Below, piece by piece: positions 45,493 through 57,437 of a stretch of DNA of 64,000 nt. The DNA is from Sambucus nigra. Its lineage: Eukaryota; Streptophyta; Magnoliopsida; Dipsacales; Adoxaceae. The stretch's first letter is position 1. Every line of letters starts with the position of its first letter. The notes under the pieces are model-generated. The model was not told where the DNA came from and did no database searches. It worked only from the letters and a program-made list of their open reading frames with translations. Location: NCBI GenBank assembly GCA_949130495.1, contig OX422210.1, positions 190,573,619-190,637,618 on the forward strand, in the 5' to 3' direction. Made by a program: the position numbers and the translations under genes.

Positions 45493-45592
45493 TTTCGGGG
45501 TATTTATATGTTGGACCTAATCGTTTAAAATTAGTTGGGCCGGGTTTTTTTGTCCAAAATTGCTAGTCCAAGGACTAGACCATTAAAGCCCC
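45493..45592 (-). repeat. MULE right terminal inverted repeat
   Basis: Reverse complement of 20353-20452 with a moderate number of mismatches. Followed directly by the duplication TTCTTTAAA. Confidence 0.9.
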
Positions 45593-45601
45593 TTCTTTAA
45601 A

Positions 45602-45907
45602 TTGCATCCAACTATTAATTAGTATTGGGGTGTGTAGGACACATTTTTGTATTTTTTTCGCATTGACATTACGTTTTGTATTACGCTAATTTATAAACAC
45701 TTTTAATTCGAATAATAATTTAAAATTATTTGTTTTAATCTCGTTCTTCAATCCGTGTATATGAAAATAATTATTTTGAATATGCAAATAAATTACAGGA
45801 TATACGTATGGGTCATAAGCGTCGCGAAAAGTATTAATAGTCCATAAAAGGTCATTTTGACACATAATTAATTTAATTTAAATAAAAATAAAAATCAGGG
45901 TATTACA
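45602..45907 (+). repeat. Probable gypsy-type LTR, piece 3 of 3
   Basis: AT-rich, ending AAATCAGGGTATTACA, a common end form for plant chromovirus LTRs, and so the likely partner of TGTCACATCCC at 13171. The reassembled LTR would be about 3.0 kb. Confidence 0.5.
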
Positions 45908-46029
45908 AGTTCGGTCCAATAGCGAGAGACATACTCATTGTTCCTCCCAACGGGTCCCTTCACCTTTCCAATCCTCTTTGGCGAGGCACCCGTACCAATA
46001 GCGAGAGACAACGGCAGATTATCCGCTCA

Positions 46030-46440
46030 CGGTAGGCGGAGGAGGCAGATGACGATGGTAATGATGATGATGATGATACCGAGACGGATGATGAGCATGA
46101 TGAGGATTTCGAGGAAGAAGCCACTGGGGACACCGACGTGAGTATGGGAGAAGGTGATAAGGGTGAATATAACGAGGACGGCGATTCTGATTTTGATCCC
46201 CTGGGAGCCAACTTTGATATTTGAATCACAATGCTCGACGCTCGATTTGATGATGGGTTTATCAACCAAATACGATGCTGATCGGGAAGCGAACCGTCAA
46301 GTGTATCTCTACGACACAAGAATGATGCATTGTCACCAAGCCCAGATGTATCGCATGTCCTTTGGTGCACCCCCAGATTATTTATATGACCCATACGACC
46401 CAAATGCTCCCGAACCTTCTCATCCCCCCCCCCCCAGTAG
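46030..46440 (+). pseudogene. Acidic ORF relic downstream of the Athila pol
   Basis: GAT/GAG-rich DNA that reads as Asp/Glu-rich protein (DDDTETDDEHDEDFEEEATG) and then, after a stop and frame change, a Tyr/Met-rich segment ending in PSHPPPP. Possibly the C-terminal or third-ORF region of the Athila-type element. Function unknown. Confidence 0.35.
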
Positions 46441-48189
46441 TTTGTTCTTTCTAGGCTGCTCATATAATGTTTCAAATTTTCTTTTTCCACAACTTTGTAT
46501 GTTCTCAAGATATATCATGGAAATTGGATTACGTATCATGTGTGTTTTATGCTTTCTTTTGTATATTGCATTTTGTACTTTGTTCCATTTTTGTTGTTTA
46601 TGTCATTAATTTAGCTTTTAGTCCTTTTTGTATTGGGACTTTGAAAAAATTTAAGTTGGGGGGGCGGGGGGTACGCATGCGCTTTCATATTTCACAAAGT
46701 TCAAAATGCCCCAAAACCAAAAAAAATCACAAAATTCCAAAAAAAAAATAAACATTTTGAAAAAACCGAAAATATTTTTCTTCAAAATAAATAAATATTG
46801 GAATTTAAATTTTTTAAATATCATTTTTATTTTATTTGAAGTCTCAAATTTGTAAAATCCAAATGCACAAAGCCAAAACTGACCAAAAATGGAAATTGAG
46901 CGAAAATTGACTACTTAACGAATAAATGTGGAGACTAATCAACCCGGTGAGATTTCGAGCCTTTCACTTTTTTCTGAGTTATTAAAATCAATCCGAGTTA
47001 ATGATTAACTCAAAATTCAAAGCAGTGTTGATATAAGTTGTTGGGTTCTCAAATTATTGTTTTGATCAGTCAATGAATAGTGCGTGATGTTGCCTCAAAA
47101 AGCGTGTTAAAATATCCCTAAACTAAAATTCATCTCGAGATGCGTATGGCAATATAATTAGTAATTCGAATAAATGATGTTAGGCCCTCTTTTGTTACCC
47201 AAAAAGATTAACCACAAAAAATTGTGAAAAATCACCCTTTCGCTAGCCATTATTAGTCGGAGAAAATTTTCCTTTCATTTGGTAACCTGAAAAACCCAAA
47301 TAGCCCGGAATTGTGAAAATGAAAAATTCAGAAGTTAAGTTCAAATACTTCAATAAAAAGGGGAAAGAAAAAAATTTGGTATAATGCTCAATAAAAATAG
47401 TAAGAAAAAAGTAGAAACGGGAAAGAAAATGAGCAAAAGCCTGAAAAAGCACTAACGGACATTTTCCAATCTCAAACTTTTTGATTATTCCCAATTTTAC
47501 CCAATACACCCTCAACCCGAAAAATTCCTAACCAAGTTCAGATTACGAAATTAATTACCGCATGGAGAGTTAGAACACGAAAATATAATAGAAGAGATTA
47601 ACTGATGTGTATAACAGGCACTGTTCCCATTTCCCAACGACTCTAACCCGATGAAGAGATCTTTTCATTGAAAAATTTTTCCTATTTTTAATATTGTGTG
47701 CATAAGTTCGTGTTCCAATGCATTTACTCCTTATATGACGCATACTAAAAGAAAATAGCCATAATCTGAGTGATTCATTTGTGAGAGCATTCCGTGAGAT
47801 TTTGAAATCAAAACAAATTTTTGAAAAAGTAACGTAATGATAACTTGATGGAAATTCGAGGTTCATTTATGGCCTCACACACACACACACGTCAAATTGA
47901 AACTCTTGAATACAAATTTATGGTGATTATTTTTCAGAAAGTTTGAATTATACAATTTTTAGGTATTTTGAGTTTTATTGAGCCGAAAAATGAATTTTGT
48001 GGGTATATTCACTGCAAACTCTCACGAGACACAACTCATCCTACTAAGGTAGCCTAGGGGTTTAACAACTTATTGCATACGCTAAATGCAATCGCTTTCC
48101 CGCGAAAGTGGTATTCTTGCTTAATAAAATGAATTTCAAGAGTTGATCCTTGGTGAAGTTCTTTTACATTGCTTAAGATATGCAATGTT

Positions 48190-49660
48190 CTCGGTTAGGG
48201 GGATTTGATTAGGCATAAATTCTTCTTGATTTATAACCTTAATTTAGTATCTTTTAGCACCTCGAATAATGTAATTCATATTGATTTATATCATTTATAT
48301 GCTAGTGACAATTCCCACATAGTGCCTCGTGTTTTGCGTATTTTTCATGCTTTTTATAGGTATTTAATGCAAGTGAAGAGAAGAGGAATCCAAAGTTGAG
48401 AAATCAACAAAGGAAGGGAAGTAAAAGGGCAAAATAGTCATTTCACATCTAAAGTTAAGACGAGGGACCAACATGAAGAATGAAGACCTCGCTACTACAA
48501 GAGCGTAGGAAGAAACCACATCCAAAATCAAGACCTGGATCATAAGTTATGGAGATTCAAAGATGAGAGGAAAATCAAGAGAAGGGAAGATTTCCAAAAT
48601 CGCACCAGGCCGGCCATGCCAAAAAATGAACCGATCCGGAGGAGATCTAAGCCCTGTGAAAAATTAACCACCGGACCGATTCGGATAACGATGTAAATGA
48701 ATAGGTCTGATGCCTTTAAGAGCTCTATTATCAAAATGAGGGCCAGGACGATCCATTTGGAGAAGAAAACGAACCGATCCAGATGCTACCAAACCGAACC
48801 GAACAATACCCGTCGGATCGGTTTGGTTGAGATTTTCTCAGATTTTTTATTTCTAATTTAGAGTTTTACTTGGTTCAAACTCATGTAAATTTCATAGTGT
48901 ATTGATTTTAACCTATTGTTAGACATTAAAATGAGTTCGAATATTATTAGTTTTAGGGGGCTCTTGCATAGAAGAACCCTAGTTTTGAAGATTTGTCGCA
49001 ATTAATTCAAGATTCAAAGTTTATATACAGATTTTCTCATTGCAAGTCAAATTTAATTTTTTCTTTCAATTTCTTCAAAATTTAGTTAGGTTAATTTTTA
49101 ATTACTAGTTTTCAATTCTTAATTCAAAAATTTTCTTATCAAAATTTCCAAAATTGTCATGAATTCCTGCACTTTAAAGCTTACATTTTCAATTAATTTA
49201 ATCATGTCCAACTATGTTTTTAAGGGTTGGGGTGCATGAACCCATCCCAATGTAATTTACCCATCTAGAAAATAGGTCTTGAATTGAATTTTAAGTGAAT
49301 CGTGTTATATAGTACGTACAACCATCGTAGATATTTTAACCTCGTTTGCCCTAGGTAACCGGTGTGTTTAAGGATGCAATACCCGTGTTAGTTAGTGGTC
49401 ATTTAGTTCACAATCAATCACATTTTCCATTTATTCCGAGAGTCAATTTTAGGGTTAGTCATTTGTTCCGTGTCGTTACGATTCTTCATTCTAGTTCCGT
49501 ATGGAGACGATCCCTACTTATTGGGTTTATTACTAACATGACAGGCTTGCACTTGAGCCTATATTAGCATGCACACTAGTTACACATTTGTGGTCACGTC
49601 AGTTTTCATGATTGTATTTTGGAATCATCGCATGTGATTTGTATCAATTTAGCTTTTGAG
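48190..49660 (+). repeat. Athila-type LTR (approximate limits)
   Basis: Noncoding. Contains GAAGAGAAGAGGAATCC-like purine-rich leader DNA at 48375-48600, CCGATCCGG / GGATCGG elements at 48628-48835, and the GGAGACGATCCC end block at 49502. No second copy in the window for comparison. Confidence 0.45.
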
Positions 49661-49800
49661 TATGTCAATTTTTGACACAAGTTGAGGTGTTGGGTTATAA
49701 ACTATTCTTATACAAATATAAATTCTATAAATTTCATACCCAATCCCCTAAACGGGGGTCGGATTAGAGAGGATACATAAGTATGTACAGTATATAACAA

Positions 49801-49962
<162 letters not shown>

Positions 49963-49963
49963 A

Positions 49964-50328
49964 ATCTCATACATACCAAATATACATACCGCTAATGCAA
50001 ACCATTTTTTTAAATATTAAAAAAATATTTTTCATTTGAGTTTTTTTTTTGTATGTTATTTGAACATTTCAAGGGACTCGTACAAAAAACATGAGCTCAA
50101 AATAACCTTTTTTGCTATTTTAAAAAAATCGATTAAACTTTTACAACTTTTAAAAGTTGTGAAAGTTTGATCGATTTTTTTAAAATAACGAAAAAGGGTT
50201 ATTTTGAGCTGATTTTTTATATGGGTCCCTGACATGTTTCAATGTCATAAAAAAAATTTAAGCCAAAATATAATTTTATTACTATTTTAAAAAAGTGGGT
50301 ATGTATACTTGGTAAGTATACTGAGTAT
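49964..50328. mobile_element. Foldback MITE-like inverted repeat
   Basis: The left half (ATACATACCAAATATACATACC ... GAGCTCAAAATAACC) is the imperfect reverse complement of the right half (GGTTATTTTGAGCT ... GGTATGTATACTTGGTAAG). The centre is AACTTTTAAAAGTTGT at about 50142-50160. The arms are about 170 bp. No coding capacity; superfamily not determined. Confidence 0.7.
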
Positions 50329-50340
50329 GTACTCGAGCCT

Positions 50341-50390
50341 ATATATATGTGTGTGCGTGTGTGTGTGCGCGCGCGCGCGCGTGTGTGTTG
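50341..50390. repeat. (GT)n / (GC)n simple repeat
   Basis: TATATATATGTGTGTGCGTG..GCGCGCGCGCGTGTGTG, a compound dinucleotide repeat. Confidence 0.95.
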
Positions 50391-53258
50391 GGGAGCTGTT
50401 TCTCCAAAATTTGGACAGAGGTTCTTTACTCTCGCGGTTAAACCCAACTTTTTACTTTGGGAAAAGACTCACTTTTGTTTCTTTTCATCCAGACAGAGCT
50501 TCGGCTAGAAGTGTCGACTTTTTCAAAATTTGAAAAGAGGTTTCAATATAGTACAAACCTCTTTTGGGGGCTACTCCACAAAAGTACAACTTTTTTCTTT
50601 CTAAAAATGACTTTTCTGAACTACGTGCCATTTGGGACTTTTCAAAAAAGGAGCTTGAGTATCTTGGGTGCTCAGGATAAAGAAATTCAGAAAACTAAAT
50701 CAAATGTTGGGCTCGCGGGGTTTTGGGATACATTTTGATGGTGGTGGGCATCTCTATTTATATGGGCTTTGGAGGTGGATTTGGCCAATCGGCTAAAGGT
50801 TTGTAGCCATTGATTTTTTATCAACATCTGAGACATGATTTGGATAAGATTTGGTTGTCATAAACTTTGGCCGATTGTCTAAAGCCTTTGGACGACTTGC
50901 TATTCCTAGAGGGGCATTTAGCTGATCAGCTAAAGCCACCATATGGGATGTTTGTTGGTTTTTTTAATGGATTAAATGGGTTTTTATTTTTTTTGGTTAT
51001 TTGTACTTTGGTCCTGCATACTTTGGTATTTGTTGTTTTTAACACCATAAGCTTTAGTTCAGGTTTTGAAAGTTATTTTTCTCAAAGATTTTTTTGGTGT
51101 TCGTGTCGGTGTACCTCGATTGAAGATCGAGGTGTTAATAGAGGTGGTCAACTAAGAGTGTGCACATGAAGATACTTTTCATCGAAAAAGGGCTCTAAAA
51201 AATAAGTTTGCCTATTTTGGAAGTGATATGGGGTCTCTGAGTAATGGCTCGAAAGTTAAGGGGTGGAAAATGGTTTTTTCAGAAAATACAAGGGGTTAGC
51301 TGATCAGATTATAAAAAGTTGCTATACATTCCAAATATAAAGTGAGAAAGATGATAATAGTGAGAGTGGTTAACTATAACTAACAAGTATTTTAGAATGA
51401 GCTAAAATAAGTGTAAATTAATAAAATAAACTTGTGTTTGAAATAGGGAAAGGGAATAGGGATCATTCCCCGACCTTCGACTAGATAAATAAGTGATGGA
51501 ATTTAATTTAACTCAATTTTAATCGACCATACCCAATTAAGCTCAAACATCAACCTTGTAGTGATCAAACTCACTAATGGAAGATTAAGATTTAGTTAAT
51601 TATGGTGACAAATGGATTGACTTTGCTGTAAAGATTATAGCACTACCATTGCATGACAAGGGAAGTTAAGAAGCTATCATAATGTAATATAACCGCAAGA
51701 GTTTCAATCAAAATGCACCTAAATCAAACCCTAACTTTCATGTTCAATCATCCATGGTGTATTTATGATCCCTAACCTATAAGAACTAGCTATTAATGGT
51801 AAACATGACAAATATAATGAAAGTAATCATTAACAATAAAGAGAATGCCATGTAAGAGATGTACCTACAAAAAATACTTCAATAATTACAAATCCAAACA
51901 TTAATAACCAACCAAGTAATGAGTAATAAGGAATCAACCTTTCTTGATTTAACGCAATGTTCGTAAACTTTACTTTTCTCTTTTCACAAAAATTAGAACA
52001 ATCAGAGTTGATCTAATATATACACATCAAAAAGTGTCTAGGTGAATAAGTGTTGTGTAGTGAGTGATTTCTAAGTGATATGCACATGAAAAATCCCGAA
52101 ATCACTTCAAAGACGAAGCAATCATATACATCGAAATAATATGACTTCAAATATATTCAATAAAATAACAAAGTCAAATATACACAACTTATTTTTCAGA
52201 AATCTAATATTAGATTAATACAGGTTTTAATTGAATATCCTATCAAGAATATTTTTAAAATATTTCAGATTCGTCTAAAACATTCTTAAATAGTCAACAA
52301 AATAATATTTAGTCAAGATATTAATTTTTCACAAATTAGTCCTCAATAAATCTTAGGTTTAACTTTCTAAACCTCAAATAAGATATATCAGAATAATAAC
52401 ATTTTTTTCTTGAAAAATATTCTTTAAAACAAAATGTTTAAAGACATACAAGAACTTATTAACAATATTCAAACAGAATATTCACACACACGAAGAATTA
52501 ATTTCATGAATCAAGTTGTGTTGTGTACAAATATTAGATCTAAAGTCTGATCTAAATAAAATACAAAAAGATGACAGAAATCACTTAAAAATAATATGTA
52601 CCCTTGAAAAATTGTAAGTGAAGATTCAAAATGACAGATGTCCAATCTTCACTTGAGTTTTGAACAGAAATCAACACTTGAAGATGGCAATAATTATTCT
52701 GGTTTATTCTCTCTCCTACTAAACATTTTGACAGAGTTTGGCCACAAAATTAATTTTCTCGGAATGTTTAAAAGGAGACCCAAAGGATTCTATATATAGA
52801 GTAGTGAGGTGTGTGCTGATTGGTGTAAACTAGAGTCACATGGATTGCAAAAAATACGCTCACAACCATTGATTAAAAATAATCTGATGCTCCTTAAAGA
52901 AATACAAAAGACTCCGTAAAATATTAACACGTGTAAGCTAGATGTAACCAACTCAAATGAGACATATAAATTAGTTTTGGCAAACGGTAGCATTTTAATA
53001 AATAAAGGAAGCCAACTGTAACTAACATTGTGTATCAAATACGCATGAATATTACCATTATATGAAACAACCACGTTTTTAAAGATATTTAAAACCACTC
53101 TCTGTTTTGATAAGAAAATCGTAGGAAAAAAATATATAAGACGTTTCTATAAGATATGATCATGTGTTCAAATCGGTAACATGTCTAATGATATAAGGTC
53201 ATGAGACTAAGGCTAAGACTATGTCATGCTACTGCCAAAGGTGTGCATGAGAATAATA
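50391..53258. other. Unassigned noncoding DNA
   Basis: No recognisable gene. 50785-51310 repeats a CGGCTAAAG / AGCTGATCAGCTAAAG wording several times. 51300-53258 is AT-rich with a TATA-like CTCTATATATAGA (minus strand, about 52789-52801) and could be part of a LTR into which element E inserted, but no partner was found. Confidence 0.5.
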
Positions 53259-54510
53259 TGAAGAGTACCCAATATGTGTATGTTTCAACAAAACCAATTT
53301 TTCTTCGAAAAAGATCCAACTTTTAATTATGCACCAACCAAGTTGTGAAATCCCAATTCTTACTTTAAACCAATTTTATCTTGATTAATCCTAAACATGC
53401 ATCTAGAGATTAAAGCAAGTAAAGCAAAGTCAAGTATACTCACAACGCCAGATGTACGAGGAAAAACCCCAAAACGGGAAAACAACCTTGGACGGCCCAA
53501 GCCAGGCAATCACTATGAACAATGGTTTTACAAAGACATATTAGACTTACACTAAGACTCGATCCCCACGGGTCTTGACGCTCCTTCTGATCTTGAACCG
53601 TTCTTCATTAGTTCCCACACAAAAATTCCGTCTTCCACGATCTCTGTCCACAACACACGCGTCCACGTATGTCTCGGTGTCCGCAGATATGGCTTTAATA
53701 CGTCTACGATGTCGAACATGATGTACGTCGCTTCTTCATCGCAAAACCCTTTGTGTTTAATGTGTAGAACAACTTTGGTGCAGCAAGATCACGTAAACAT
53801 ATAAGAATGATGACTCGGATCTTTGCAAACTCTAAGGATGTGTTTAAGACTTTTAAACCTTAGAAAACATGTGCAAACAAGGTTCTGGGTTGTAAAACAA
53901 TTTTCCAGAAAGCACAGTTCCGAAATTATGATGTAACCACTATTTAAATATGATTTAAATGCTGCCTCGAAAAATGTGTCATTCGAACGACTTAAACATG
54001 TCGTTCGTGCGACATTGTATCTCGTTCGAACGAGATCCAATGTCGTTCGAGCGACCTCGCGGAAGTTTGACTTTCTTTGACTTTCGGATAAAAATGTCTC
54101 TTAACAAAGAGATACAAATTTGTCAAACTCTATTTCGAGCTTATCATCATAAAACGAAGTTTAAACCATTAAAACACTTTTAAAACTTTAAAAATCATTT
54201 TTTTTGTATAAAAATTACATCCTTATCTTTTATAAAATAATTCCAAGCACCATTAATTATACGCATTCATACCTGAGTGATCTCGGAATGAAATTAACTT
54301 TGAAGACGATTAAACTTGCACCCAATAAACATCAGCATGATTAAATCTTTGAAGCTTTGCCGCAACGTCTTCAATTTCTTCAATACTTCATAGACCATGT
54401 GGGATCGTGACAAAATAAAATTCTCCCTATGACATATTACAAACATAGTTTTGTTCACAGAATTAAGTCAAAACAATACAGGGACTCAATTGGAAATTTA
54501 TGTCCTTACA
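53259..54510 (-). repeat. Element E 3' LTR
   Basis: 1252 bp, TGAAGAGTACCC ... TGTCCTTACA. Contains CTCGTTCGAACGAG and related palindromes at 53978-54060 and the block GATGTACGAGGAAAAACCCC near 53450. Confidence 0.92.
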
Positions 54511-56525
54511 AATCTCCCCCTTTGACTATTTCGGGACAAAACTAAACCAGTGAAATGACTAACCGGGTCGTCAAGCCGTATGATGCCTAAAATATGTAGC
54601 ACTGGCAAGCATGAACTGTTTTAATGTGATGTAGTCTTGAAATCTCGAATCGCTGAAGGATACCTACACACATGAAACAGACAAACAGATACCCAGTGAA
54701 GTATGGAGGAACAAATGATACAAATTTATATTTCTAATACGAACAAATCATTTGAAGCATGTGAGCAATTATTTGATACCAATTTGAAACAAATATAATC
54801 AAACAATATGCAAATCCAGATATCAATAATAGCGCTCAACAAATCTCCCCCTACATTACATACATCTCTCCCCTTTTTATCTCGAATAGAAAGTACGGTG
54901 AAAAGATAAACCAATATGAAATATCTAGCATGAGAATATGATACCAAATAGAATCAAGGTGATAACGATTTTGAAAAATAAAAACCGTTAGATAAACATG
55001 AAACAACCAGCTAAAAAAGATCAAAAGATGACTAATCAGTAGCTAGTAAACCATGGAATCACATAAAGAGTATACCAATCAAATCAAGTGTGATAAACAG
55101 ACTCATATGCAAAATACCATTTTGGAACATAAAAGAACATGCATATAAACCAAACATTCCAGAAATGCTTCCCGCAGTACCAAAAGAATTATCAATACGA
55201 ACCAGAGGACTGCAAACCAATCAGAAGCCAATTTTCACCCTGTGATTCGAACGAGCCAAGGACTTCGCTCAAACGAGATGAGGAAGTCGCTTGAACGAAG
55301 GACATGAGTTGTTCGTGTGAGATGCAATGTCGTTAGAATGACTTCGCGCGACCTGCCAAATTTTCCTAAATTCCCAGAAATATTATAAAGTATTACCGAG
55401 TGAAAAAATTTCCACAAAAAAAATTTCAGGAAGGGCTTGACAAATGCAAAACAATGCTAAAACAGTAAGCTTTTCGCACAAAATGCAGACACTCATAAAA
55501 ACTTAAAATGCGAGTTACATGCAAACATAGTACCAATGTGCTCAAACAAGGACATGGAATGAATGGGCGTGAAACTACAACAAATGAGTCACAATTCCAA
55601 CACATCGAAACGATCAAGAAGCTCTAATTGATAGCGATAAATCATCAAACTTTATCATAGCCAAATGACAATTAAAGTGTGAGCGTAATGAACTAAACAT
55701 ACTACATGCACACAAATCCAGAATTTTGACGATTCTACAAACAATAGCATCAAATTGCAATGTTTCAACATTAGGATTAGTTGTGCAAACCCGTTTAAAT
55801 TTTCTACAACCAAACACCCTCATATAAAACATACTTTTTCAAGTTATTTTGAGGTTTCTAGAATTCTCAACTTAGAGAAAATCTTATTGTCCCTTTTCTT
55901 AGCATTTTGCATTTTCTTTTGGGCTCTTTTAAACGGTGGCTTTCACGACGAGTTAATTTTGAACTCTAGTAGCCCTTTCCCGTGAATCACTCATCATTTT
56001 TTTTTAATTCAAATCCTCACGGTAAACGGTTATTACATGCACACTTCTCCTTAAGTTTACTTACGCATAGATGACAAGATTGAGATAAGAACGCCTCACC
56101 AAATTGAAATATGCAAGAGAAGTCAAACATCCATATAAACTCGTGCATGTGTGCGATGTTGGCATATATACAAAGTCGAATCAAGATGCATATCAACTTC
56201 GAAACAACCCCATATAAACAATGGTTAAGATCATTATAAGCATCGATAATAGTGACCAAATGCCCTAGCCACATGGATAAAGAAACGATGGGGGGAGGGG
56301 TCCAAGCACACCGATATGCCACATCAAATATGTAAACTCAAAAACAAAAACAGAAGAATCTTTTTGGATTTTCAAAAGTTTTCTCAAAAAACAAAATCTT
56401 TTTGTATTTTTCAAAATATGACTCAAACAAGTGAAAAATAAAATACAAAGAGATAAACATGTCATATCACTAGAAAATAATAAATCATGATGCAAGGGCT
56501 AGCGTATGACAAAACATGCAAGCAA
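54511..56525 (-). other. Element E 3' noncoding region
   Basis: Purine tracts (minus strand) at 54511-54522 and 54842-54895. A second group of TTCGAACGAG / TCGCTTGAACGA-like motifs lies at 55245-55365, outside the LTR. No coding frame. Confidence 0.75.
55933..55983 (-). other. Conserved stem-loop segment (copy in element E)
   Basis: On the minus strand: ACGGGAAAGGGCT, inner stem GAGTT / AACTC, then AAAGCCACCGT. Outer stems ACGG / CCGT and GGCT / AGCC are kept. The inner stem has a wholly different sequence from A to D yet still pairs. Confidence 0.68.
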
Positions 56526-57352
56526 CTAACCATAAGAAATAACAAGAGATGAATCATGTGTATGCATGTGAGAATCAACCAACGAAGCATTTAGCATGTC
56601 CAAAATGGATTTCCTAACCCAAACAGGTGTATACCTAACAAAACGGGTTTTGGGAACCAATGGGACACTACGTTTAATCTTCCTAAGGTCTTTTATGAGA
56701 TCACAACAGAAACTCCTAAGGTGACCTTTCCTACCATAATGCGAACATGTAAAAACACGACGAGGAACGGGACCTTTAGGTTGACCTTTTCTAATACCCT
56801 CGGATGTAGTTGATGCTCTAAATAAACTATGGTTTTGGCTTTTACAATCGAGCCACAAGAACAAGATAAGTCGCTACCATCACTACTCGAGTCATTTAAA
56901 TCATTTTTTAACTTCAAAACTTTACACTCAAGCAAACGATTAAATTCCTCAAACTTTAGGGACTCCTTCTTTAAATTTTCAATTACCCCTAGAAGGTTAT
57001 TTCGCTCCCCCTCAATGTGAGAAAACTTATCCCTAAGAGCTATTTCTCGTGCCACAAGATCATTAATCGAAATATTTTCCTCAACGGCACAAACACTAGA
57101 ATTTCTCAAATCCTCTAACTCTTTTTCTAAAAAGAGGACTCTATCATCACTCTCCTTTTTGCCCAATTTTAATATATTAAAATATTTAAATAAGGAACTA
57201 AAATGCTCATGACAAATATCTCTTTGAATTTGAAAGCTTTGCAAATATTCAATTCTATTTTTAAAACCAGAATTTTCTTTTTCCAAAACTTCAATACATT
57301 TTGCAAAATTTAAATTCAAATGATGTAAATCATCAAAGCTTAGAGAATCCAT
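56526..57352 (-). pseudogene. Element E reduced Gag-like protein: coiled coil plus zinc knuckle
   Basis: ATG at 57352 (MDSLSFDDLHHLNLNFAKCI), chosen because it resembles the start of element C's protein; an in-frame ATG at 57388 is the alternative. About 170 residues of coiled coil (EVLEKENSGFKNRIEYLQSF ... EGERNNLLGVIENLKKESLK) are followed, after a frameshift near 56840-56870, by the knuckle CSHYGRKGHLRSFC (second Cys changed to Tyr) and the tail VWVRKSILDMLN...HDSSLVISYG ending at 56526. No UBN2 domain or first knuckle. One frameshift and one knuckle change are the only clear lesions. Confidence 0.8.
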
Positions 57353-57422
57353 CGATAGAAAACAAACACAGGAGAGGTAACCAAACACACGGGATCAAAA
57401 AACAAATAAATAATGTTTTCTA

Positions 57423-57434
57423 GCTCTCATACCA
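57423..57434 (-). promoter_or_regulatory. Primer-binding site of element E, one mismatch
   Basis: GCTCTCATACCA; other elements have GCTCTGATACCA. Spacing to the LTR (57438) is the usual 3 bp. Confidence 0.85.
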
Positions 57435-57437
57435 ATT

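Larger units (their letters stand above)
20353..45592. mobile_element. Large Mutator-like element (MULE) carrying a Ulp1 protease gene (Kaonashi-like)
   Basis: Terminal inverted repeats of about 100 bp (20353-20452 and 45493-45592) share GGTCTAGTCCTTGGACTA near the tips and TTTTAAACGATTAGGTCCAA further in. They are flanked by a perfect 9-bp duplication TTCTTTAAA (20344-20352 and 45593-45601), the length typical of Mutator elements. Contents: transposase pseudogene (+), two small unknown ORFs (-) and a Ulp1/C48 protease pseudogene (-). The span is 25.2 kb; without nested element C and its duplication it is about 13.0 kb. Plant MULEs carrying Ulp1-like genes (Kaonashi) are an established class. 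Noncoding parts are packed with GTACACG-type short repeats. Confidence 0.92.
45908..49660 (+). mobile_element. Probable 3' end and LTR of the Athila-type element
   Basis: After the split LTR the sequence reads a short acidic coding relic (46030-46220), then VYLYDTRMMHCHQAQMYRMSF and a Pro-rich end (46310-46440), then the G-rich tract TTTAAGTTGGGGGGGCGGGG (46649-46668) typical of Athila 3' regions. At 49480-49580 the stretch TATGGAGACGATCCCTACTT... is like the end of Athila/Tat LTRs. The LTR start cannot be fixed by eye, so boundaries are approximate. Confidence 0.55.

Noticed and set aside
46154..46609. 151-codon plus-strand frame as a gene
   Set aside because: It crosses the acidic relic in the wrong frame and ends in AT-rich low-complexity DNA; only the short segment around 46310-46440 looks coding.
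50867..51169. 100-codon frame in the unassigned region
   Set aside because: Low-complexity hydrophobic translation with no family resemblance, in DNA with repeated CGGCTAAAG-type wording.
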